Positions 6,537-13,525 of a DNA stretch of 13,532 bases are shown here, piece by piece (position 1 is the first letter of the stretch; every line of letters starts with the position of its first letter). The notes under the pieces were generated by a model. The model was not told where the DNA came from. It saw only the letters and a list, made by a program, of their open reading frames with translations, and searched no databases. A program made the translations under genes and the position numbers. The stretch lies in contig JADHTD010000041.1 of NCBI GenBank assembly GCA_016776525.1, positions 1 to 13,532 on the forward strand, read 5' to 3'. Source of the DNA: Rhodospirillales bacterium (GTDB lineage: Bacteria; Pseudomonadota; Alphaproteobacteria; Rhodospirillales; JADHTD01).

Positions 6537-6629
6537 TGTTGCCTCAACCTATTCTTCCCATACCGTATTATCCGGATCATTTCCAAAGCAGCTCCAACCC
6601 TAACCGAAGGCCGAGTTCCTTGGAATGAT

Positions 6630-6647
6630 TCTAAATTTGTATTTAGA
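6630..6647. promoter_or_regulatory. Inverted repeat upstream of bacteriohemerythrin, candidate operator
   Basis: TCTAAAT (6630-6636), TTGT, then ATTTAGA (6641-6647) is a perfect 7-bp inverted repeat about 94 bases upstream of the hemerythrin start and 29 bases after the HtrA-like stop. It has no T tract and is AT-rich, so it looks more like a protein site than a terminator. The half sites resemble those of Irr iron-control elements (TTTAGAA...TTCTAAA) but in the opposite order, so I do not call it that. Confidence 0.35.
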
Positions 6648-6675
6648 TAGTCTGTGTATGGTGTGAATTCCAGCC

Positions 6676-7716
6676 CTAATAACTCGGCTTCAGTTTCAGC
6701 CAGTCATAGCGGTCCAGGGACTGTATGGTGATCTGCTGGATGTCGAGGTTCTGGGATTGTTGCAGCCGCAGGATATCGAGCGTCACCTCAACACCGGCGT
6801 CGCCGTTCTTCCAGACTTTGCGGTAGAAATCCTCCAGGCTGCGAATGCGGCGTCCGCCGACCCCCATGATGACGTCACCGGCCTGCAATCCGGCCCGTTC
6901 CGCCGGGCCGCCCGGTGCCGTGCGGGTGATGAAGACGCGGCCTTCCATCTCGTTGGTGTAGACCCCCAGCCAGGGGTGGGACGGTGTCTGATGCCGGCCG
7001 TGTTCCAACAAGTCCTGCAAGATCGGCTTGAGGCCGTTGATCGGCACGAACATGTTGCCCGGAACCGGCCGGTCTTTAATTTCGGCGTCATTGACGAACA
7101 GCGAGCCGACGCCGACCAGTGTCCCATTGGCGTCAAACAGCGCCGCCCCGCCGTACTGAAGGTGTGGCGGGGAAATAAAAATGGCGTCGTCCAGCAGGTA
7201 TTCCCAATATCCGGCAAAAGTGCGCCGGTCGGTGACCCGGGCCGGAACCAGCGGTTTGACCCCTTCGAAGCTGACGGCGAGCACGCTGCTGCCGGTCTTG
7301 AGGTTTTCGGAATCACCCAGAAGGGCCGGTTTGACGCCGGTCTGCCGGCTGGCCCGGAGTAACCCGAAACCGGTGTTATGGTCGTAGCCGACGATGGCCG
7401 CCGGTATGGTCTTGCCGTCGGCGGTGGTAATCTCGGCGCCGTTGGCTTCCAGGATCAGGTACCCGATGGTCAGCACCAAGCCTTCATTGTCGATCAGGAT
7501 GCCGCTGCCTTCCCGTTCGGTGCCGAGCCCCGGCGCCGTGCGGGCGTCGGAAGGAATGGTGGCGTGGACCCGGACCACCGCCTTGAGGATATCGCGGGCG
7601 GAATTTTCGGTTTCTTCGGCGACGACCGGCAGGGACAGCAGAATAGCGGCGCCCAGGGCGGCGGCAATCGCCGCCAGGCGGGCTGTCTTAATTCTGAAAA
7701 TTGATAAGGTCATCAT
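6676..7716 (-). CDS. Exported HtrA/DegP-like protein with PDZ domain, catalytic triad lost (probable pseudoprotease)
   Basis: A 346-residue protein with a signal peptide (basic residues 8-13, hydrophobic 14-32, likely cleavage after A33), an S1C trypsin-like domain (about 40-235) and one PDZ domain (about 238-310, with AGLQAGDVI). The protease domain opens with GSGILIDNEGLVLT, as in HtrA, but the motif that should read TNxHVV reads TIGYLI (Y86 for His). The Asp motif (normally DxxTDLAVL) reads DHNTGFGLL (G116). The GNSGGPL motif reads LQYGGAAL (Y188 or G189 for Ser). Proteolysis is therefore unlikely; chaperone, scaffold or sensor roles in the periplasm are possible. I chose the ATG at 7716 because GGGAGGG lies 6 bases upstream; an ATG at 7713 is equally possible, and the longer frame from 7839 would bury the signal peptide. 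It is divergent from uvrD. Confidence 0.88.
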   Translation of the reverse strand: MMTLSIFRIKTARLAAIAAALGAAILLSLPVVAEETENSARDILKAVVRVHATIPSDARTAPGLGTEREGSGILIDNEGLVLTIGYLILEANGAEITTADGKTIPAAIVGYDHNTGFGLLRASRQTGVKPALLGDSENLKTGSSVLAVSFEGVKPLVPARVTDRRTFAGYWEYLLDDAIFISPPHLQYGGAALFDANGTLVGVGSLFVNDAEIKDRPVPGNMFVPINGLKPILQDLLEHGRHQTPSHPWLGVYTNEMEGRVFITRTAPGGPAERAGLQAGDVIMGVGGRRIRSLEDFYRKVWKNGDAGVEVTLDILRLQQSQNLDIQQITIQSLDRYDWLKLKPSY

Positions 7717-7818
7717 GGGCAGCCCTCCCCGGCTCCCGTTGGGGCCTGCTCCGGAGGTGCAAAGCCGGTGCCGGCCCCGATGTGACATTAGTGTAGCCTT
7801 ATTTTTTGATGGGGATCG

Positions 7819-7850
7819 AAAAAAAAGCATCCAACACAAAGATGTGATGC
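7819..7850 (-). terminator. Terminator-like hairpin with T8 tract upstream of the HtrA-like gene
   Basis: On the minus strand GCATC (plus 7846-7850) and GATGC (7827-7831), with an inner ACA/TGT pairing and a small bulge, form a stem followed directly by eight T residues (plus 7819-7826). No minus-strand gene lies upstream, since uvrD runs the other way. It may stop antisense transcription out of uvrD or act in the HtrA-like leader if that promoter lies further upstream. Confidence 0.4.
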
Positions 7851-7861
7851 AAGATGGCCCC

Positions 7862-7886
7862 TAACATAGCCGCAAGCGGCATGTTA
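7862..7886. repeat. Inverted repeat immediately upstream of uvrD
   Basis: TAACAT-A-GCCGC, two A residues, then GCGGC-ATGTTA: arms of 11 paired bases with one unpaired A in the left arm. It ends 10 bases before the uvrD start codon and overlaps the candidate -10 element. It could be an operator for a dimeric regulator or an RNA hairpin. It is not the alphaproteobacterial LexA site (GAAC-N7-GTTC). Confidence 0.5.
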
Positions 7887-7890
7887 TATA
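7882..7890 (+). promoter_or_regulatory. Candidate extended -10 promoter for uvrD, possibly giving a leaderless transcript
   Basis: TG-T-TATATA (7882-7890) matches the extended -10 pattern, and initiation about seven bases later would fall on the A of the uvrD ATG at 7897. There is no good -35 box at the right distance and no Shine-Dalgarno sequence before the ATG. Both points fit a leaderless start, though the true promoter may be elsewhere. Confidence 0.3.
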
Positions 7891-7896
7891 GTCGCC

Positions 7897-10185
7897 ATGG
7901 ATGACCCCTTCGACCTCAGTGATCCACCGCCCCCTGGACGGGCTCCCGCCGCACCGGCCCCCGCCGCGCCGGTGGAGGCTCCTTATCTGGTTGGTCTCAA
8001 CGACTCCCAACGCGATGCCGTCGAAGCCACCGAAGGCCCGGTCCTCATGTTGGCCGGGGCCGGTACCGGCAAGACCCGGGCCCTGACCACGCGCCTGGCC
8101 CATATCCTGGTGCTGGGCAAGGCCCGGCCCTGGGAAATGCTGGCCGTCACCTTCACCAATAAGGCGGCGCGCGAAATGCAAAACCGGGTGGCGGACCTGT
8201 TGGGCCGCCCGGTGGAAGGCTGGTGGGTCGGCACCTTCCATGCCCTGGGGGCGCGCATCATCCGCAAACACGCCGAGGCGGTCGGCCTCAAACCCAATTT
8301 TACCATCCTTGATGCCGACGACCAGCAACGCCTCGTCAAACAGCTTCTGGAAGCGGCCGGTGTCGATGAGAAACGCTGGCCGCCGAGGACAGTGCTGGGC
8401 GTCATCCAGCGCTGGAAGGACCGCGGCCTGACACCGGAAAAGGTGACCGACGCCGAGGGTTCGGAAGTGGCCGACGGCCAGGCCCTGGAACTGTACGGGC
8501 AATATCAGCAACGGCTGAAAACCCTCAACGCCGCCGATTTCGGCGACCTGCTTTTGCTGTGCCTGGAAATCTTCCAAAAACAGCCCGAGATCCTCAAACA
8601 GTACCAGCAGAAATTCCGCTACATCCTGGTCGATGAATACCAGGACACCAACGTCGCCCAGTATTTATGGCTGCGCCTGCTGGCCCAGGGCCAGCAGAAC
8701 ATCTGCTGCGTTGGCGACGACGACCAGTCGATCTATTCCTGGCGGGGCGCCGAGATCGGCAACATCCTGCGTTTTGATGAGGATTTCCCCGGGGCCCGCG
8801 TCATCCGGCTGGAACGCAACTACCGCTCGACGCCGCATATCCTGGGCGCCGCCTCGGGGCTGATCGCCAACAACGAAGGGCGGCTCGGCAAAACATTGTT
8901 TACAGAGGAAGGCAACGGCGAGGGCGAACGGGTCCGGGTCATCGGCGTCTGGGACGGTGAAGAGGAAGCCCGCACCGTCGGCGACGAAATCGAGGTCCTG
9001 CATTCCAAAGGCCATGCCCTCAACCAGATTGCGGTGCTGGTCCGGGCCGGCTTCCAGACCCGCGAATTCGAGGAACGCCTGATTACCCTGGGCATTCCCT
9101 ATCGTGTCGTCGGCGGCGCCCGCTTTTACGAACGCCTGGAAATCCGCGACGCCATCGCCTATCTGCGCGTCATCGTGCAGCCGGACGATGATTTGGCTTT
9201 TGAGCGCATCGTCAACGTGCCCAGCCGCGGCATCGGCAAAGTCACCCTGCAAACCATCCATATGGCGGCCCGGGCCGAAGGCGTGTCGCTGACCGCCGCC
9301 GTGCGCAGCCTGCTGGAAACCGACGAACTGAAGCCCAAGATGCGTAATGCCCTGGGCAATCTCCTGGAGGACTTCGACCGCTGGCGCCGCCAGATGGACG
9401 TGCTTGACCATGTCGACCTGGCGGAAACGGTGCTCGACGAAAGCGGCTATACCGAGAAATGGCAACGCGACAAATCGCCGGAAGCCCCCGGCCGGCTGGA
9501 AAACCTCAAGGAAATGATGGTCGCCCTGGGTGAATTCGAGAACCTGGGCGGTTTCCTGGAACATGTCAGCCTGGTCATGGACAACGAAGACAACACCAAT
9601 GACGACATGGTTTCGTTGATGACCCTGCACGGTGCCAAGGGGCTGGAATTCGATACGGTCTTCCTACCCGGCTGGGAGGAAGGTTTGTTCCCGCACCAAC
9701 TGGCCCTGGATGACGCCGGGCTCAACGGTCTGGAAGAAGAGCGCCGCCTCGCCTATGTCGGCCTGACCCGGGCCCGCCGCCGGGCCTGTGTGTCCTATGC
9801 CGCCAACCGGCGCATCTATGGGCAATGGCAGAGCGCCCTGCCATCCCGTTTTATCAATGAATTGCCGCCAGACCATATCGACGCCTCGGTGCAGCCCGGC
9901 CTCTACGGGGGCACGGCGGGCAGCGGCCTGGAGGAAGAACAGGCCTATTTCGGCAACGGTGCGTCCCGTGCCTTCAAGCGCCGCCGGGCCCAGCCGATGA
10001 TCGAGGCCACGTGGCGGACCGCCGACAGCGGTGCCGGGGGCGGCGATTTCAGCCCCGGGCAGCGGGTTTTTCACCAGAAATTCGGGTATGGCCGGATCAA
10101 GTCCATCGACGGCTCCAAACTGGAAATCGCCTTCGAGAAGGCCGGCACCAAAAAAGTGATGGCCGGTTTCGTCGAGGCCGTATAG
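7897..10185 (+). CDS. uvrD: ATP-dependent DNA helicase UvrD/PcrA (superfamily 1A)
   Basis: A 762-residue 3'-to-5' DNA helicase of nucleotide excision and mismatch repair and of clearing stalled complexes. The motifs appear in order: Walker A AGAGTGKT (53-60), motif Ia TFTNKAAREM, Walker B VDEYQDT (245-251), motif III GDDDQSIYSWRG (from 273), motif IV ERNYRST, motif V LHGAKGLEFD (577-586) and motif VI YVGLTRARRR (from 620). A low-complexity Pro/Ala N-terminus (about 8-28) precedes the Q motif (LNDSQRDAV). The C-terminus (about 705-760) is the Tudor-like domain that contacts RNA polymerase in relatives. Length is normal for alphaproteobacteria. No Shine-Dalgarno sequence precedes the ATG. A hairpin directly after the stop suggests its own transcription unit. 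UvrD and PcrA names are interchangeable here. Confidence 0.95.
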   Translation: MDDPFDLSDPPPPGRAPAAPAPAAPVEAPYLVGLNDSQRDAVEATEGPVLMLAGAGTGKTRALTTRLAHILVLGKARPWEMLAVTFTNKAAREMQNRVADLLGRPVEGWWVGTFHALGARIIRKHAEAVGLKPNFTILDADDQQRLVKQLLEAAGVDEKRWPPRTVLGVIQRWKDRGLTPEKVTDAEGSEVADGQALELYGQYQQRLKTLNAADFGDLLLLCLEIFQKQPEILKQYQQKFRYILVDEYQDTNVAQYLWLRLLAQGQQNICCVGDDDQSIYSWRGAEIGNILRFDEDFPGARVIRLERNYRSTPHILGAASGLIANNEGRLGKTLFTEEGNGEGERVRVIGVWDGEEEARTVGDEIEVLHSKGHALNQIAVLVRAGFQTREFEERLITLGIPYRVVGGARFYERLEIRDAIAYLRVIVQPDDDLAFERIVNVPSRGIGKVTLQTIHMAARAEGVSLTAAVRSLLETDELKPKMRNALGNLLEDFDRWRRQMDVLDHVDLAETVLDESGYTEKWQRDKSPEAPGRLENLKEMMVALGEFENLGGFLEHVSLVMDNEDNTNDDMVSLMTLHGAKGLEFDTVFLPGWEEGLFPHQLALDDAGLNGLEEERRLAYVGLTRARRRACVSYAANRRIYGQWQSALPSRFINELPPDHIDASVQPGLYGGTAGSGLEEEQAYFGNGASRAFKRRRAQPMIEATWRTADSGAGGGDFSPGQRVFHQKFGYGRIKSIDGSKLEIAFEKAGTKKVMAGFVEAV

Positions 10186-10186
10186 C

Positions 10187-10208
10187 AAATCCCGGGCAAC
10201 GGGATTTT
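10187..10208 (+). terminator. Intrinsic terminator-like hairpin after uvrD
   Basis: AAATCCCG (10187-10194), loop GGCAA, CGGGATTT (10200-10207) is a perfect 8-bp stem starting two bases after the uvrD stop. Its own T tail is short (TTTT), but a run of seven T residues follows at 10238-10244 after a GC-rich stretch, so termination may be completed there. Confidence 0.65.
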
Positions 10209-10391
10209 AAGGGTCCTCAAGGGCCGGACAGGTCTCGTTTTTTTATGGACTTGCCCCCCACTGGTTGGGATCAAGCTCCCGAAATAAAATCTGCGTCACA
10301 AAAAAACACATACAGCCGTATTTGTTTACCAAATATTGAGAAACGGATGGCACCTTTAGAGTCCTGATTCGGAAAGGAGAATCCGGACTTT

Positions 10392-10718
10392 ATGGTTATT
10401 ACTCTGGCTGTCCTCGCGTTTGTTCTGGCCTTTGGGGCGGTGTGCTTTGCCGGTGAGGCAATGAAGCGCATCAGTGCCTATACCCAAAATATTGAAAAAG
10501 CGCATCTGGCCAACATCTCCAAAGCGCTTACCGAAATGAACCAGCAGGTAACCAACCTGGACAAGCGCCTGCGCACCGTCGAACACCAGATCAACGGTAT
10601 CCAGGAAAGCCGCCATACCCTGCGCGGCCTGGAAGAGCAGTCCCGCCGCTTGCGCGATCAGCAGGATGCCGACAATTTCATCCCCTCCATCGGCGCCGGC
10701 CAAAAAGGGGCTGCTTGA
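10392..10718 (+). CDS. Small membrane-anchored coiled-coil protein (108 aa), function unknown
   Basis: An N-terminal hydrophobic helix (about residues 2-21) acts as a membrane anchor. A long heptad-like region (about 28-90) follows, rich in Leu, Ile, Gln, Lys and Arg, predicted to form a coiled coil, and then a short flexible tail (FIPSIGAGQKG). No catalytic motif is visible and I recognise no family. The topology suggests an inner-membrane protein with a cytoplasmic or periplasmic coiled coil that could oligomerise, as in small envelope or division-associated proteins, but that is only an analogy. The start is supported by AAAGGAGA 11 bases upstream. Gaps of 206 bases upstream and 142 bases downstream suggest it is monocistronic. 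The upstream gap (10209-10391) is AT-richer than its surroundings and probably holds the promoter. Confidence 0.75.
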   Translation: MVITLAVLAFVLAFGAVCFAGEAMKRISAYTQNIEKAHLANISKALTEMNQQVTNLDKRLRTVEHQINGIQESRHTLRGLEEQSRRLRDQQDADNFIPSIGAGQKGAA

Positions 10719-10860
10719 AATTCAGGCCGTTTCGACTGCGGCCATCTTGGGGCAATCCATACATTTACCAATTATTGACCATATCGATTCACCATTTGTT
10801 GACTCTTGCGCCTGTAAACTAGGCCTCATTGGGAAATAAAAGGACTGTGGAGCCCGTACC

Positions 10861-11046
10861 ATGCGCTATTCCGTGACGTATGACGATCTTGTCGCCAAGT
10901 GGGTCGTTATCGATATGAAACGCGACAAACAACAAGTGGCGCTTGTCGATACCATGGCCGAAGCCCAGCGGGCTGCCTGGCTGGAAGAGGAACGCTGGCA
11001 CAAATGCACGCCGGACAGCGAGATTTACCGGCAGCCGGCCGTCTGA
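10861..11046 (+). CDS. Hypothetical protein (61 aa)
   Basis: The protein begins MRYSVTYDDLVAKWVVIDMKRD, suggesting a short beta-hairpin, and continues with a charged helix (EAQRAAWLEEERWHKC) and a polar tail. There is no signal peptide, membrane helix or metal motif; the single Cys lies in WHKCTP. I do not recognise the family. A TGGAG lies about nine bases before the ATG, and a clear intrinsic terminator (11095-11121) follows the stop, which together make a real short transcription unit likely. TTGACC (10775) and TTGACT (10799) upstream could be -35 boxes, but I see no matching -10. It lies between the coiled-coil gene and prmA, and nothing ties it functionally to either. Confidence 0.7.
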   Translation: MRYSVTYDDLVAKWVVIDMKRDKQQVALVDTMAEAQRAAWLEEERWHKCTPDSEIYRQPAV

Positions 11047-11094
11047 ACCGGGCCAATCGCCGCAACTTCTTCATCGCCTATCAGGTTAAATCAT

Positions 11095-11121
11095 AAGCCG
11101 GGCAAGACTGTCCGGCTTTTT
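11095..11121 (+). terminator. Intrinsic terminator of the 61-aa gene
   Basis: AAGCCGG (11095-11101), a 10-base loop and CCGGCTT (11112-11118) run into TTTTT (to 11121). It separates the small gene from prmA. It also argues against an earlier TTG start for prmA at 11120, which would sit in the T tract. Confidence 0.8.
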
Positions 11122-11146
11122 GCCGTGCCGTGTTAGGATTAACCCC

Positions 11147-12034
11147 ATGACCGATCAAACTCCCCTGTGGCGGGTGCAACTGAGCGCCGGACCCGACGCC
11201 GTCGAGGCCTTTGGCGCCGCCCTCGAACCCTTGTGCGATTCCGTCTCCTGGATTGCCGACGGGGATGACATACAAGGGGTGTGGACGCTCAATGCTTTCC
11301 TGGGGGTTGAGCCCGACCGCGGTCTCATTGCCGCGGCCCTGGCATCCGCCGCCTCGGCCGCCGGGGTGGCGGCACCGGAGTTCACCATCCGCCGCGAGCA
11401 ACCCCGCGACTGGCTGGCTGAAAACATGAAATCCTTTCCGCCGCGCCGTATTGGACGTTTCTTCATCATCGGCACCCGCGACCCGTCGCCGGTGCCGGAA
11501 GGCGTTGTCGAACTGAGGCTCAATCCGGGCGCCGCCTTCGGTTCCGGCGAACATGCGACGACGGCGGGCTGCCTGATGGCCATCGACGCCTTCAGCGGCG
11601 GGCAGCGCCAGGCCCGCGTGCTGGATATGGGCTGCGGCTCCGGCATCCTGTCACTGGGGGCGGCGAAATCCTGCCGGGCCCAGGTGGTGGCCGCCGACAG
11701 TGATCCGAAAGCGGTGGCCGTCAGCCGCCGCAATATGATCCGCAACAAAGTCCACCGGCAGGTCCGCACCGTGCTGGCCCACCGGGGCGACTGCCGGGCG
11801 ATACGGGACTCTGGGCCTTATGACCTGATCGTCTCCAATATCCTGGCCCGGCCTTTGCGGCGCATGGCCCGGACGCTCAGCCCCAACCTAAGGCCGGGTG
11901 GCGTTCTCGTGCTGTCCGGTTTCCTAATCCGCGATGCGGCACGGGTGGCCGGGGCCTACCGGCCCTTCGGCCTGCGGATTCTGGATCGGATCGACATTGA
12001 CGGCTGGCGGACGCTGGTTTTGGTCCGGAGTTGA
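11147..12034 (+). CDS. prmA: Ribosomal protein L11 methyltransferase PrmA
   Basis: A 295-residue cytoplasmic enzyme that trimethylates ribosomal protein L11 using S-adenosylmethionine. Hallmarks are an N-terminal L11-recognition domain (about 1-110), FGSGEHATT (131-139) contacting the methyl donor, SAM-binding motif I LDMGCGSGIL (159-168), the acidic AADSDP segment after it, and SNILARPL with N231-I232 near the active site. Length matches the family (E. coli 293). I chose the ATG at 11147, which has AGGA 8 bases upstream; a TTG nine codons earlier lies in a terminator tail and is unlikely. It appears to be transcribed alone, between the terminator at 11121 and a hairpin after its stop. There is nothing unusual in the catalytic residues. 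Confidence 0.96.
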   Translation: MTDQTPLWRVQLSAGPDAVEAFGAALEPLCDSVSWIADGDDIQGVWTLNAFLGVEPDRGLIAAALASAASAAGVAAPEFTIRREQPRDWLAENMKSFPPRRIGRFFIIGTRDPSPVPEGVVELRLNPGAAFGSGEHATTAGCLMAIDAFSGGQRQARVLDMGCGSGILSLGAAKSCRAQVVAADSDPKAVAVSRRNMIRNKVHRQVRTVLAHRGDCRAIRDSGPYDLIVSNILARPLRRMARTLSPNLRPGGVLVLSGFLIRDAARVAGAYRPFGLRILDRIDIDGWRTLVLVRS

Positions 12035-12067
12035 ACCGGGCTCCATTTTTGATAATTGTTCGCACTT

Positions 12068-12096
12068 AAAACCTTTTTCGTTATGTGGTTTTTTTT
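12068..12096 (+). terminator. Weak terminator-like structure after prmA
   Basis: AAAACC (12068-12073) can pair with GGTTTT (12087-12092) across a 13-base loop and runs into eight T residues (12089-12096). An outer GCAC/GTGC pair (12062-12065 and 12098-12101) can extend it. The stem is AT-rich, so confidence is limited. Confidence 0.45.
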
Positions 12097-12145
12097 CGTG
12101 CAGTTTGCGGTTGGTCAAGGCAGAATACGGCCAAACGGCGCTGAT

Positions 12146-12188
12146 CTGTCCTTAAGACAGGTTCAGCCTGTTAACGAACAAGTATACT
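12146..12188 (+). promoter_or_regulatory. Candidate promoter and operator of the substrate-binding protein gene
   Basis: TATACT (12183-12188) is a good -10 box and would place the transcript start near 12195, giving a leader of about 20 bases that carries the ribosome binding site. The -35 region (GGTTCA near 12160) is weak, hinting at an activator. CTGTC-CTTAA-GACAG (12146-12160), a 5-bp inverted repeat, lies at or just above the -35 position and may be a regulator site. No known regulator is recognised. Confidence 0.4.
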
Positions 12189-12215
12189 AAACAACACGCT
12201 ATGGGAGGTTTCACT

Positions 12216-13379
12216 ATGAATCAGAGTTTAATTAAACGCAGTTTGCTGGGCGGTTTCGCCGCCTTGGCCCTGACCGGGCTCAGCCTGTCTGTGGCCACCG
12301 CCGCGGAACCGATCAAGATCGGTACCTTTCTGTCGGTGACCGGACCGGCCTCGTTCCTGGGCGCCCCGGAATTGAAGACCCTGGAAATTTATATCAAAAA
12401 AATCAACAAGTCGGGCGGTGTCCTCGGCCGTCAGCTGAAGCTCTATCACTATGACGTGCAGCATCAGCCGAAGAAGGCGCTGACCGCCGTCAAACGCCTC
12501 ATCGAAAACGACAAGGTCGACGTCATTATCGGCGGTTCCACCTCCGGCCAGACCATGGCCGTGGTGCCGGTTGTGCAGCGGGCCCAGATTCCGTTTATCT
12601 CGTTTGCCGGCGCCGTGGTTATCGTTGACCCGGTCAAGAAGTGGGTCTTTAAGACTCCGCACACCGACAAAATGGCCTGTGGCAAAATCTTCGAGGACAT
12701 GGAAAAGCGCGGCATCAAGAATGTCGGCATGATTTCCGGTTCCGGCGGTTTCGGCAAATCCATGCGCGGCCAGTGCAAGAAGCTGGCGTCGGCCTACGGC
12801 ATCAAGATCGTGGCTGACGAATCCTACGGCAAAAAAGACAACGACATGACGCCGCAGCTCACCAAGATCAAAAATGCGCCCGGCGTGCAGGCCGTTCTCA
12901 ACCCCGGCTTCGGCCAGGGCCCAGCCATCGTCACCAAGAACTACAAGCAGCTTGGTATCAGCGTGCCGATGTACCAGTCGCACGGCGTCGCTTCCAAGAA
13001 GTTCATCGAACTGGCCGGTAAGGCCGCCGAAGGCGTCCGCCTGCCGGCGGCTTCCCTGCTGTTTGCCGACAAGCTTTCCAGTGATGACCCGCAGAAGATT
13101 GTCGCCACGTCTTATAAAGCCACCTATGAAAAGGAAACCGGTTCCGCCGTTTCCACGTTCGGTGGTCATGCCTATGACGGCTTGCAGATCGCTCTCTCGG
13201 CGATTGCCCGGGCCGGCACCACGGACAAGGCGAAAGTGCGTGACGAGATCGAGAAAACCAGCGGCTATGTCGGCACCGGTGGTGTCGTCAACATGTCCGC
13301 CAAGGATCATCTCGGCCTCGGCCTGTCGGCCTTCCGGATGGTTGAAATCCGCAACGGCGATTGGACACTGGCCAAGTGA
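12216..13379 (+). CDS. Periplasmic substrate-binding protein, branched-chain amino acid/amide ABC transporter family (Peripla_BP_6)
   Basis: A 387-residue type I periplasmic binding protein. It starts with a signal peptide (basic NQSLIKR, hydrophobic 11-28, likely cleavage at ATAA|EPIKIG). The mature N-terminus (IKIGTFLSVTGPASFLG) and the segment VDVIIGGSTSGQTMAVVPV are typical of LivJ-like proteins, which bind amino acids, amides, urea or aromatic acids and deliver them to LivHMGF-type permeases. Two Cys (C155, C187) could form a disulfide in the periplasm. The ligand cannot be read from sequence. I chose the ATG at 12216 because GGGAGG lies 7 bases upstream; an ATG at 12201 is part of that ribosome binding site. 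A very strong terminator follows, so if transporter genes lie downstream they are separated from this gene, as often seen when the binding protein is made in excess. Confidence 0.92.
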   Translation: MNQSLIKRSLLGGFAALALTGLSLSVATAAEPIKIGTFLSVTGPASFLGAPELKTLEIYIKKINKSGGVLGRQLKLYHYDVQHQPKKALTAVKRLIENDKVDVIIGGSTSGQTMAVVPVVQRAQIPFISFAGAVVIVDPVKKWVFKTPHTDKMACGKIFEDMEKRGIKNVGMISGSGGFGKSMRGQCKKLASAYGIKIVADESYGKKDNDMTPQLTKIKNAPGVQAVLNPGFGQGPAIVTKNYKQLGISVPMYQSHGVASKKFIELAGKAAEGVRLPAASLLFADKLSSDDPQKIVATSYKATYEKETGSAVSTFGGHAYDGLQIALSAIARAGTTDKAKVRDEIEKTSGYVGTGGVVNMSAKDHLGLGLSAFRMVEIRNGDWTLAK

Positions 13380-13398
13380 TCGGTTAAATTCCGCACCG

Positions 13399-13447
13399 CG
13401 GACAAGAAAAAGGGGGATGCCTGCCGCATCCCCCTTTTTCTTGTCCG
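13399..13447 (+). terminator. Strong intrinsic terminator, perfect 22-bp stem
   Basis: The arms 13399-13420 and 13426-13447 are perfectly complementary over 22 bases with a five-base loop (CTGCC). The core pairs A5G5 with C5T5. The arms contain A and T tracts, so it could work on both strands. It begins 19 bases after the stop of the binding-protein gene. Confidence 0.95.
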
Positions 13448-13460
13448 GCCTTTATTTTTA

Positions 13461-13479
13461 GTTGGGACTCGACCCCAAC
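13461..13479. repeat. Short inverted repeat upstream of the next gene
   Basis: GTTGGG (13461-13466), seven bases, then CCCAAC (13474-13479). It lies between the strong terminator and the next putative start, and could be an operator or a leader hairpin. Confidence 0.3.
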
Positions 13480-13525
13480 CGGTGAGGGCCAAGCTCCGGA
13501 AAAAGCGATTGAGGGTATTGAAAAA

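Noticed and set aside
7717..7839. Longer start for the HtrA-like gene
   Set aside because: It would put 41 residues before the signal peptide; a strong GGGAGGG lies just before the ATG at 7716.
10245..10367. 41-codon frame after the uvrD terminator
   Set aside because: It is AT-rich with atypical codon use, follows a T7 tract and has no ribosome binding site.
11120..11146. TTG start for prmA
   Set aside because: It lies in the T tract of an intrinsic terminator; the ATG at 11147 has a proper ribosome binding site and gives the family length.
13461..13510. Similarity between GTTGGGA...AAGCTCC segments near 10264 and 13461
   Set aside because: The shared blocks are only 7-12 bases with different spacing; not enough to call a dispersed repeat.
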